Assembly (NCBI GenBank): GCA_029582155.1
Contig: CM055896.1
Location: forward strand, 4,246,616 to 4,310,615
Origin: Panopea generosa
Lineage: Eukaryota > Mollusca > Bivalvia > Adapedonta > Hiatellidae
DNA length: 64,000 bases
Direction: 5' to 3'
Position 1 is the first letter of the stretch, and the number at the start of each line of letters is the position of its first letter. Shown here one piece after another: positions 1 through 9,473 of this stretch. Below the pieces are notes generated by a model. That model ran no database searches. It was not told where the DNA came from and saw only the letters and a list, made by a program, of their open reading frames with translations. The translations under genes and the position numbers were made by a program.

Positions 1-87
1 CAGATACATTAAATGGGACCAAGGAATTAGAGAAAAGATGGATATCATATTTTAAATTTAACTACGTAAATCAATTTACAATTTAAA

Positions 88-1104
88 CTACAATTTAAAG
101 GCTATTAATACACATATGAAATTCGTTAAAAAAAGAAAGCATAGCATACCACGAGTCTTTTCGGTTATACCTTGCCTTTCATCTCTCATATCCAAATTTA
201 ATAAAGTCGTCTGCGTGGTCTGTGTTTTTAATATCATTTCGGCTCTACTCTGCCTTTCATCGCTCGTATCTGCATTCAATAAAGTCGTCTGCGTGACCTG
301 TCTCTTTAATGCCCTTTCGGTTCTACTCTGCCTTTCATCGCTCGTATCTGCATTCAATAAAGTCGTCTGCGTGGCCTGTCTCTTTAATGCCCTTTCGGCT
401 CTACTCTGCCTTTCATCGCTCGTATCTGCATTCAATAAAGTCGTCTGCGTAACCTGTCTTTTTAACGCCCTTTCGGATCTACTCTGCCTTTCATTGCTCG
501 TATCTCCATTCAACAAAGTCGTCTGCGTGGCCTGTCTCTTTAATGTCCTTTCGGTTCTACTCTGCCTTTCACCGCTCGTATCTCCATTCAACAAAGTCGT
601 CTGCGTGGTCTGTGTTTTTAATGTCATTTCGGCTCTTCTCTGCCTTTCATTGCTCGTATCTCCATTCAATAAAGTCGTCTGCGTGACCTGTCTTTTTAAT
701 GCCCTTTCGGATCTACTCTGCCTTTCATTGCTCGTATCTCCATTCAACAAAGTCGTCTGCGTGGTCTGTCTCTTTAATGTCCTTTCGGTTCTACTCTGAC
801 TTTCATCGCTTGTATCCACATTAAATAAAGTCGTCTGTGTGTGCTGTCTTTTTAATGTCGCTGCGCTTCTCCCGCTAGTGTCTGTGTCAACTCCACTATC
901 AAGCCGTTCTAGCGTTCTATAAATCGTCTGCGGTAACTTTTCCGGTCTATCACTGGGTGATCTCAGATTCTCCGAATTTCTCCATTCCTTTTTAAATTCG
1001 TCGACAGTACTTAGCCATTCTTGTATATCTGCTTTTTTCCCGGGGACAATTGTTCTTTCATCTGATAAAAGTCTTACGCGGGACAACCTTCTTGGTTCTA
1101 ACAT
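88..1104 (-). CDS. Unrecognised 26-residue-repeat protein with C-terminal hydrophobic tail
   Basis: Open frame of 338 residues that I do not recognise. Residues 1-82 are non-repetitive and charged. Residues 83-316 are nine tandem copies of a 26-residue unit with core KRQxTQTTLLN and DTSDERQSR. Residues 317-338 form a hydrophobic tail (MLCFLFLTNFICVLIAF) that looks like a single membrane segment at the extreme C-terminus. There is no N-terminal signal peptide, so a tail-anchored topology is possible (inference). The ATG at 1104 is the first after an in-frame stop at 1117-1119, which supports a start here. A TTTTAG just upstream could instead be a splice acceptor. The unit is 78 bp, a multiple of three, so the array stays open in more than one frame, and openness of the repeats alone is weak evidence. 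The non-repetitive N-terminus and hydrophobic end argue for real coding. The gene points away from BLTP1, 8.1 kb distant. Confidence 0.5.
   Translation of the reverse strand: MLEPRRLSRVRLLSDERTIVPGKKADIQEWLSTVDEFKKEWRNSENLRSPSDRPEKLPQTIYRTLERLDSGVDTDTSGRSAATLKRQHTQTTLFNVDTSDESQSRTERTLKRQTTQTTLLNGDTSNERQSRSERALKRQVTQTTLLNGDTSNERQRRAEMTLKTQTTQTTLLNGDTSGERQSRTERTLKRQATQTTLLNGDTSNERQSRSERALKRQVTQTTLLNADTSDERQSRAERALKRQATQTTLLNADTSDERQSRTERALKRQVTQTTLLNADTSDERQSRAEMILKTQTTQTTLLNLDMRDERQGITEKTRGMLCFLFLTNFICVLIAFKL
157..858. repeat. 78-bp tandem array, 9 units, inside the 88-1104 ORF
   Basis: Nine 78-bp units encode the 26-residue repeats. Units 3-4 and 8-9 share private variants (an AEM at the junction and KTQ instead of KRQ), which suggests that a block of five units (390 bp) was duplicated at some time. 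Confidence 0.9.
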
Positions 1105-1833
1105 AACTAAAATATATTATCACTTTAAGAGAAAACAAAGCAAAAGAACAGTATAAAAACTATATTAAACATCCATTTGACGCGACAATGCGACAACGTA
1201 ATGTTACGGTGGCTGTTGTGATCCGGCCGTATAAATAAACATCATGGGCATTTCGTAATTGATAAAAGACTTGCATTTAATCCGATTGTTTTCGAACCAA
1301 CAAAAGCTACTTTGCAGTTGCCATGGAATCGATCGGCGAAATTAATCACGTCAAGTACATCATTAGTGCGCGTGTCGGCGTCTTATGATTAATCTCGTCT
1401 TATGTGTCTCAATGTTTTTAGCCTCTTTTTTAATAAATGAGAGTCAACCACTCAACACAATGCAATTAGATGGAATTCTCACGTGCAAACATTCGATAAG
1501 CAATATTGTTACTTGAGGTAATTGTTTAAGCGGATCCAATGGGGTGCAGACGGGGCTCCCAAAAAAGCAGCAAGTACAGTTAAAAGGAAGCATATCAGGG
1601 GGGAAACGCTACAATTGTCATAAGCATAACAAAATAGATTGCAATTTTAAACTGGAGATCTATTTGAGACTAGTCTAGGCGCGTAGCCCAAGTTAGGAAA
1701 TCCCTTTTCAATATATTATTTTTGCATGCTTAAATATATACTATTTTGGAAATATGGGGTCCTTTAGTGGGGTGGATGGAGTGTGACTGATTTTAGCCAA
1801 TTTTAATGTTTTGAAAAATCCTGATATATTCTT
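1105..1833. other. Non-coding interval, nothing recognised
   Basis: This holds the presumed 5' flank of the - strand gene and AT-rich DNA. I found no coding exon, RNA gene or repeat element that I can name. Confidence 0.5.
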
Positions 1834-3232
1834 CATAATGGCGGTTATAAATAATCCTCGTTTTTTTCTTCTTTAAAAATGCATTTTTCTTATTTAAATG
1901 CTCTTTTTTTATTTGAATGGCATTATTGATGTATTTTGAACATTTTGACAGCATTGTCATGTTTGAATTGTGAATTTAGAAAGAAAATTGATGCTTGGAA
2001 ATTGGGGTATGAATACATGAATTCGGAAGTCAACTTTCACTTTGTCAACAGTGTACACACTGAGCAGGAAAAAAATCTCTTATATGACACATGACCCCTA
2101 TTTTGATAGTGCAGAGGTTGACAAACAGTAAAATGTAAGTTTACTTCTTTCACTTGGGATTCTCTATGAATGACAAGCCTTCAAACTTTTATTATTTACT
2201 ATGGAATAAAGAACGAAAATCAATGGTGGGTTTACATTTACAAGAGAGATTTAAGTGAGATGGGGTGGTTTTCCAAAATGTTAATTATAGGTAAAATAAC
2301 CTTTTTTGCATTTTCATAGTCTTAAATGGCAAATTGGAGACATTTCCTTCATAAAAAAACAACAACGCATTTTAGCAAGTTTATGCCTCAAATAAAGCAA
2401 ATATATGTGCATATTTACATCAAGTTGAAATTACATAAAAAAACACATGTTTTTGAAGATTTCTTTTTTTTTATGGTTGAAATGTGCAATTTGATAGCAT
2501 GTACATTGTATTGAATAATGTATTTTGGTAAGATTATGTGTTCAATGTGTCATAAGACTAGTTTGGTGTAATTTTTTTAATGGAATTAGGCAAAATAACA
2601 TTTTTTGGGTAATATTAGTCAAACACATGTCGGTCAATATCTCACGCCTGTATATAACGATCATGTAAAAAGTGGTATTTTGAAAAAGTTTCAGTATTTA
2701 ATGCCTGCAACTTGGCAGCATTACTGCAGATTGATAGTACTTAGTAAAAAAGAGGTAATTATGAAATTTGAAAAAAAAGTTTCCTTATAAGCATAATACC
2801 ACCATTGGAAAAATGAAGTGCTTCCGTGGGGAAGTAGCATAATGGCGGTTATAAATAATCCTCGTATTTTCTTCTTTATAAATGCATTTTTCTTATTTTA
2901 ATGCTCATTTTTTTATTTGAAAGGCATTATTGATGTATTTTGTATATTTTGACAGCATTGTCATATTTGAATTGTGAATTTAGAAAAAAAATGAAACTGG
3001 GGTATGAATACATCTACTTTCACTTTGTCAACAGTGTACACACTGAGCAGAAAAAAAAATCTTATATGACACATGGCCCCTACATTTCTTATCATATTTT
3101 AATAGTGCAGAGTTGACAAACAGTAAAATGTAGGTTTCACTTCTTTCATTTGGATCTCTCTATGAATGACAAGCCTTCAAACTTTTATTATTTACTATAG
3201 AATAAAGAACACAAATCAATGGTAGGTTTATA
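1834..3232. repeat. Direct duplication of about 400 bp (1834-2235 and 2838-3232)
   Basis: The two blocks begin with CATAATGGCGGTTATAAATA and run in parallel through the phrases TTTGTCAACAGTGTACACAC and GAATGACAAGCCTTCAAAC, with small indels. They are in the same orientation with about 600 bp of unrelated DNA between them (2236-2837). I see no coding potential in either copy. Confidence 0.8.
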
Positions 3233-3785
3233 CCTATATGTACATTTGTATCACTTATAACTGTCGGCTCAGTAAATGATGGAAAGTTTATTAAATCACA
3301 AAGATGAAGGTCCTATTCGAAGATAACTGTTGATTCCGTCCTTGTAGTTTATCTTATTTATATTGAGAAATTTGTTGACACACAGGTTTACACATTTTAC
3401 GTTTTATTCGTCGACGTTTTTGCATAACCCAACACTGGCCAGAGACAATCGTGAAACATCGGGTATTTCCGTATCCTCAGTATAATACATTGCGTAACAT
3501 AAAGGCCGGGGGGATCAGATTGTGGCCAATGAGTAACTTTATTGCAGGACACGATTTAGTATTTGGTCAACAAAATTTAAGAATTTTACACTACAGAGAC
3601 AAAGTAATATTTTAGGTATTGAACAGAACATCCATAATATACGATATTTTATATAAATGTACAGTTTTATTGCTAAGATAAACCAAATTCGCCGATATAT
3701 GTGAGGTCTCTTTAAAGATATTAGCCCCGCTGCTAGATCTAACGTACTGCCAAATATATATTACGTCCCATTCTCTTCTATTAAG
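3233..3785. other. Non-coding interval, nothing recognised
   Basis: AT-rich sequence between the duplicated block and the palindromic element. Only short chance open frames are present. Confidence 0.5.
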
Positions 3786-3899
3786 AATTTGAGTTTTCAT
3801 CGGGTGATGAAAAACATTTGGCCCGTTTTATGTTCGTGAATCTTCTCGGCAACATTATATTAGCCTAATGTTTTTCATCACCCCATGAAAACTCAAATT
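3786..3899. mobile_element. Short palindromic element (hairpin MITE-like), copy 1
   Basis: Inverted arms of about 33 bp (3786-3818 and 3867-3899) are built around GAGTTTTCATCGGGTGATGA, with a 48-bp loop. A diverged second copy lies at 39268-39391, which makes this a dispersed family rather than a chance hairpin. No coding capacity. The element stops 7 bp before the TTAA-flanked MITE. Confidence 0.65.
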
Positions 3900-3906
3900 T
3901 CGGTTT

Positions 3907-4136
3907 TTAACCCTTTACTCCATAGATAGGCGTTTTCCCTCTCCAATCACAGAAGGCCTTTGAAAACAGTGCAGGAAGAGTTCAGATTGCTCGTGACGAG
4001 CAATCTGAACACTTCCTGCACTGTTTTCCACTCTGTCAGTTAATATAAACATAATTCACCTATTGCTGACATATGGTGAAGTAATGCTTTCAATATTAAA
4101 GGTGTCCAAAAGCGTCTTTATGAAGTAAAGGGTTAA
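3907..4136 (+). mobile_element. piggyBac-like MITE, copy 1 (intact, TTAA-flanked)
   Basis: TTAA at 3907-3910 and 4133-4136 flank a 222-bp body that begins CCCTTTACTCCATA and ends AAGTAAAGGG. TTAA target duplication with CCC...GGG termini is the hallmark of piggyBac-type elements (known). The centre (about 3963-4030) is a long perfect-looking hairpin containing CAGATTGCTCGTGACGAGCA. There is no transposase, so movement would need one supplied in trans. Copies 2 and 3 are at 49486-49677 and 54237-54465. Confidence 0.75.
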
Positions 4137-4784
4137 CCCATATATTTACATTATATTCTCGAGCTATTTTTGATAAAACTATTACGTTATTTTTGCCATT
4201 TTGATATTTAAAAAGCAAATTATACGCATTAAACCGCAAAGCCAGTGTCATGAATGTAACGGCGACGTTGCCAACATACTGAATAAGTGCATGTATTTGT
4301 AGGACAACTTACGGCAAACTAACGGCAACGTAACGTCCCACCAGCAAAACAAAATTGTGCAACCAATGAAATACAAAAAGTCCTTTTAGCTCCGCCCAGC
4401 TGCAAGTGTTTTTCATTTGGAAATGAAATACACTAAATCTATATAGTTCATTCAGGCTGATTGCAGTGGGAATGTAAATATTCGTATAAACATGTAAGGC
4501 CTCTCTAAAGTTGTGTTTAACACTCTCTTAACGTATCGAAATTTGACGAAAAATGTACACTCCCACCTCCCAACACGTCGCCCACCAACATGGAAATCTG
4601 AATCCGCCACTGATTTGCAATGCTTCCATCATAAATGTTCAACCGATGCAGTATTCGTCTTAGGAGTATGTGATTGTATGTGCTGGCTGATGACCCGCTG
4701 AACTTAACTGGTTAGGGTTATACGATTGGGTTCTTTTATGTCCTTGTGCTCACGCATACGATTAATCTTGAAAGTGTCTGACGA
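4137..4784. other. Non-coding interval, nothing recognised
   Basis: AT-rich DNA with only short open frames that lack any recognisable protein feature. Confidence 0.45.
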
Positions 4785-4929
4785 TATAACTTGGGAGCAA
4801 TCGGAACATCGCTCGGCCATTTCCGTAAAAGTAAGTAGCAATCGGGACATCGCTCGGCCATGTCCGTAAACGTTCGAAATAACGTTTACGGAAATGGCCG
4901 AGCGATATTCCGATTGCTCCCAAGTTATA
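4785..4929. repeat. Palindrome with three related arms
   Basis: A 45-bp left arm (4785-4829) and its inverted partner (4885-4929) flank a third, direct copy of the inner half (about 4836-4872). The core shared by all three is ATCGCTCGGCCAT with a neighbouring TCCGTAAA. GC content is higher than in the surroundings. It may be a non-autonomous transposon end-pair. The family is not otherwise seen in this window. Confidence 0.6.
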
Positions 4930-5112
4930 TTATTGATATTGCTCATTTGACGTAAGCAGACATTCTCAGCAACATGACCAATTGACTAATACATATTTGT
5001 CCTAATAACATTGACGTTAAAGGCTGCCGGTTGTCGACACTGTTACATCTTTTTGGACCAAGCAAAATATAGCCATGACGAGAGCTCCTCTCCATTGTGT
5101 GGTCTGGATTCA

Positions 5113-5222
5113 AGTGAATACATTTTTTTTTTTTTTTTTTTTTTCATTAATTTTATTTATTTTTTTTTATATACATTTTTTTTATTTATATATATATATA
5201 TATATATATTTATATTTTTTTT
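5113..5222. repeat. Poly(T) and AT-rich simple sequence
   Basis: A run of about 32 T is followed by T-rich and (TA)n sequence. The overlapping open frames rich in Phe, Ile and Tyr are artefacts of this composition. Confidence 0.9.
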
Positions 5223-6021
5223 CCAACAATAACATGTGTTGTTTTTTTTTATATTTATTTCATGCCTATTCTATTTCTTGTAAACCTTCTTGGTTTGAAA
5301 CACCTTTGTTCATACATATGCAACGAAATACTTGATCTTTGTTATGTCTTAAATACAAAAAGGACTGATATAGAGAAGGAAAAGAAACTAATTGATATGT
5401 TATGAACGCTCGCGTATTCACGCAAAATCTTGCGAAATCTCGTTTTCAAATATCCTAACTTCCAGTAATCTCAGAAATATTTAAATATATATCTCAAATG
5501 TTTTTCTTTGCACAATGGAATTCTCTACAAAATGAGACCAATTCCAGCAAAGTGTGTTTAAAATTGATGAAGTATTTATGATTACAAAACGTCTATATTG
5601 CAACTAAAAAATTCAGAAAAGTACTTGAAATTTTACTTAAAACTCTAATTCCTTTGCGTGTTTAAAACACTATAAAACAATCAAAGCTACATGCACCTTA
5701 CATTTTATGTAAACTGAATCAGTTGTCTGTGAAATTTGAATAATTAATTTGCCAAATTATTAATTCTTCGCAAGCTTTTTTATCAACACTTAGTTGCGAG
5801 ATGCAAGTTTCCTATCCTTCTATATAAGTCCTTGAATACAACTGGTGTCTCTTGAATATTGCTGATTATAGTGTAGTGTACTTCTCCTGGTAGTACAGCA
5901 TACAAGGGAAGTAATCCAGACAAGGGAAGTAATCCAGACAGGCCAATCAATCAAAATCACATTATAAACTTCCGAATGTGTTGATAATTGAAATATCATC
6001 AGTGTAAAATCAATTGTGATA

Positions 6022-7477
6022 CACTGACCCAAAATGAAAATTTTACACTTTATGTGTTTGAATATTTCTTTTGTTAACGAATATTTCTTTTGTTAACATA
6101 CATGTTCGGAAACGTGTTATGCATGGCCATCAGGATTTAATTGTGGATTATCATCATGCATTTCCCCCAAAAAAATCAGAAGTATTCATGCGTCCGAGCA
6201 CAAAAAAAACAACAACGTTCTCCTTGCTTTGCACGTGCGTAACATCCGGGTTTTTTTTCACTTACAAGTTTTACACAGACAAGTAATTATACATGTTAGT
6301 TAACACAGAAAAACACTTTATAAAAAAACAACACACTTTTATTTAGCGATGCCACGTCTTTCTGAAACTGAGAGAAATCAGGCTATTGGTATGCTCCGGA
6401 CCGGGTCATTGGTAAATACCGTTGCACGTCATTTTGACTGTTCCAGATAGACTATTCATATTCTTGCGAACTGGTACACTACTACTGGATATGTCAGAGA
6501 TCGTGTCAGACCCCGTCGCGTACGTGAAACAACGTTACGTACTTATCGCGCTATTACATAGGCGTGGAAGCCTTGGGGCCATTACTCATGTTGGATGTTC
6601 AGCATATACTTTGGGGCCTGGAAGTAAACATCCTCATACGCTCTCTCCTCGGGTTTCCCACACCCCCAATAATTGAAAGCGACTAGCTCCTACGCCCGTG
6701 ATTACGTTGACCCACCTACGTGCTCGTTTCTAACCTGTAACCAGTACTCCTTGGCGTTACGATGTTCATGCACAGACGATCATAGACTGGTCTCCGGTCT
6801 CATATAATATCAGGATAAGAAGACAACGCCGAGAGCATTTTGGGTCCGAGAATCAGGCAAAGACGATCATAAACCGTTTGGGACAAAACCGTGTTCCAAT
6901 TCGTGCTCGTCGGTCAAAGTCCGACAGCGCACCACAGAGCTTCCAGACTGTTATGGGCACGACTTCATTTCCATTACATGCGAAACCAGTGGCAATGCCT
7001 CTGTACCCCCGAGCCTGAACCCCATAGAGCATATGAAATGAATTGGGTCCGTTGGTCAGATCCAATCATCAAATAGATACCATAAACGACCTTCCAAATG
7101 TATCTTTTGGAATGGCAACGTATTCCGAACACGCTCATTCAACGTTACGTAAGTTCATGTGATGAAGTATTTAGGAATGCATTCGTAAAAACGGAGGCCA
7201 CACTGGTTACTGTCGTTTTAAAAGAATCAGTTATTGCATTCAGTCAGCATTTTATGTCTTTCTCAAATGTTACATGCTCATTTTCCTGGAATTTTCATTT
7301 CATTACCTTTCTCCACTTAATTGTTTAGAAAAAAACATGCGATGTCTGATTTTTTTCCAGTAAATTACATAGAAACATTAATATAGCCATAAAGTTTCCA
7401 TGAAAACATTTTTTAACTTTGAATATATTTAGGAGATACTTTTGAAGTCGATGTAAAATTTTCATTTTGGGTCAGTG
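6022..7477 (+). mobile_element. Tc1/mariner-type transposon, decayed
   Basis: The 1,456-bp element is flanked by TA on both sides (6020-6021, 7478-7479). The terminal inverted repeats at 6022-6047 and 7452-7477 match over all 26 bp and begin CACTGACCCAAAATG. The interior carries the remnant transposase gene at 6349-7200. Perfect ends with a broken gene suggest either recent mobilisation in trans or a young insertion of an already dead copy (inference). Confidence 0.85.
6349..7200 (+). pseudogene. Tc1-like transposase pseudogene
   Basis: From the ATG at 6349 the frame reads MPRLSETERNQAIGML and then VARHF, typical of the N-terminal helix-turn-helix of invertebrate Tc1-like transposases. It meets a stop at 6448-6450 (codon 34) and another at the end of the paired-like domain, near 6559. 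The C-terminal NPIEH motif, part of the DDE catalytic region, survives at 7018-7032 in the same frame as the start. It falls at about codon 224, roughly 60 codons earlier than I expect for a full-length protein, so part of the catalytic core appears deleted. No active transposase can come from this copy. Confidence 0.75.
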
Positions 7478-7479
7478 TA

Positions 7480-9230
7480 GATCTGTATAAGTTTATTTTT
7501 ATCATATAATTGTCTAAAACATCATTTCAAGCTTTTATTTCGTTACCTAAAACTTCATTTCGGTTAATTTTCACGAAACAAACCTCATTTCGTTATTCGT
7601 GGTCCTCGCGACTATTTCAGATTTGTTTTGTTTCGTTCGCTATTGGTCCGTTCGGTTCATTAACAAACAAATCTCATTCGGAATATCTTTAATTTTATCG
7701 TCAATGGCAAGCAGCAGAAACAAAAACTGGCTAATCCGCTTTTAATTTACAATTGAGGTGATGGGACCTGATTTAGTCCTAATTAAAGATACCTGTATAT
7801 ACAAATCTAGATTTATATAAACTAATGCAATATAACAGAAAAGATGCTGACAGTAAGTAACTAAAACTGCTGATTGAGGTTAGATCTACATGGTCATAAT
7901 AATTTCGGGTGAGCGATTATGTTCAAGTGGTCATTATAATAATGATTCTTCTTCCTGGTAAATCAGTTGCTGTGTGACATATGAACTAATTAAATGCACA
8001 ATAACTGAATTGCTTCGATTTTTCTGACACTAAAACTGTCTTATTAAAATACTACCTGGGCTACCATTAAAAAAATATTTGATTGCTGTGCTCCTTACCA
8101 AGCATTTTTCATTTGGGTAGGTAGTTAGCTACTTTATTTTTTGCTAAATTTTGATATTGTAGTTATTTTAAAGAAAAATGGACAGATAGCATGAAAAAAA
8201 TAAACGTTTTGCAAGTCAATAAAAAGGTTTGGGTAGCAGCCATTTTGAGTAAGTAGGTAGGAGCACGGCAAACAATTTATTTGACTGGATGACCTTATGT
8301 GTCAAATTAAAATGGTATGAGGCTGTAGAAGTGTAATACTGTTTGTAAATATTGACATTTGTGCAGTAAGTTGAAACACACATGTACATATGCGATATTT
8401 GTTATTCTGTGAGTGAAGGAATTCAGGTTGTGATTGAAAACAGGTTACAGCGCCTTCAGCCATACTTGTGGCATATATGTGACTGAGCTATTTTTTGTTA
8501 CAGAAGAAATTCATGACCTCTTTGCACTATTGACCAATATATGCTGATGATGTTTCAAATTTTAGTGGAACTGCTTTAGATAAAACTAAAGTAATGGTCT
8601 TAAGAAATGGTGGTAAACTACTCAATTAGTACACTTTCGTTTGACTTGATGTTGTTACACTTGTACTGTTTGAAATCATAATCAAATACATTTTATGATA
8701 AGGGATTAACTAGGGGGATGGGGTGCCTTTACATGCCTAGTTTATTTGTTTTTTTTACAACATGAGAGCATATTGATCGATTAATTTACTTGTTTATTAA
8801 TTTTCTTTTCAGAGAAAATCTGCCTTCAAGAATAATAATGGATTTAACATATTTTAGTGAACTAAGTTACAGGTATATTTAACACTAAAGTAAAACTTTA
8901 CAGGAATCTTTGATATCTAAATTATAATAACAAAAACGTCAAAATATGTTTTCAAGAAATATCAGAGAAATGTGTTTTGAGATTGGTTAAAAGCAAAATA
9001 TTGCTATTAAAGTCAAAATTGATTTGCGTGTTAACTCTATCCCAGTATAATTAAAAATATAAACAAGGCTTATATAAGTTGTTGTCAGTGTCAGTTTACT
9101 TATGGAGAAATAAAAGTTCTGAAAATTATGATAATTTAAGATACCAGAACATGTATTTAGAAAAGAAACTCGATACAACTGTCCTGAACCTGGATTCATC
9201 GTAAAGGGAAGTAAACATCATAAGAAAATT
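7480..9230. other. Upstream flank of BLTP1, no gene recognised
   Basis: AT-rich DNA between the Tc1 element and the first coding exon. The promoter and any 5' untranslated exon of BLTP1 should lie here or within the left part of the window, but I cannot assign a TATA box, initiator or non-coding exon with confidence. Confidence 0.4.
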
Positions 9231-9237
9231 GTCATCA

Positions 9238-9246
9238 ATGCCGTAG
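9238..9246 (+). promoter_or_regulatory. Two-codon upstream ORF before the BLTP1 start
   Basis: ATG CCG TAG ends 7 nt before the BLTP1 ATG at 9254 and is in a different frame. If transcription begins upstream of 9238, this minimal uORF could lower initiation at the main start. The transcript start is unknown. Confidence 0.3.
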
Positions 9247-9253
9247 TCATACA

Positions 9254-9473
9254 ATGACAGACAAAATGATCGACAAGCCAAGCAATGATACCACGTTTAT
9301 GCAAAGTATAGAGGTAGAGCTGCCCGAGTCCACCCTCCCCTTGTTCTTCATATCGCTGGCTGCTGCTATGATATGGACGTTATACCTGGCTTACTACAAC
9401 TCCAGGGTGGTTGGCCTCATTGCTACACTGATCACAAACATCCAGCTTGCCAAATTTGGCCGCATCAATATTG
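9254..9473 (+). CDS. BLTP1: BLTP1 coding exon 1 (start codon, membrane anchor)
   Basis: Residues 1-73. The ATG at 9254 has A at -3. A second in-frame ATG four codons on (9266) has an equally good context and could also serve. A hydrophobic segment at about residues 28-48 (LPLFFISLAAAMIWTLYLAY) is the expected N-terminal ER anchor, followed by the family-conserved YYNSR. It ends in phase 1 with donor GTATGT. Confidence 0.9.

Noticed and set aside
116..799. Open frame of 227 residues on + across the 78-bp repeats
   Set aside because: Opposite-strand shadow of the repeat array. Openness follows from the unit length being a multiple of three, and it lacks a non-repetitive domain.
5011..5335. Two overlapping Phe/Ile/Tyr-rich frames
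   Set aside because: Translation of poly(T) and (TA)n simple sequence.
6853..7328. Short frames on both strands within the Tc1 element
   Set aside because: Fragments and shadows of the decayed transposase. The true reading is the broken frame from 6349.
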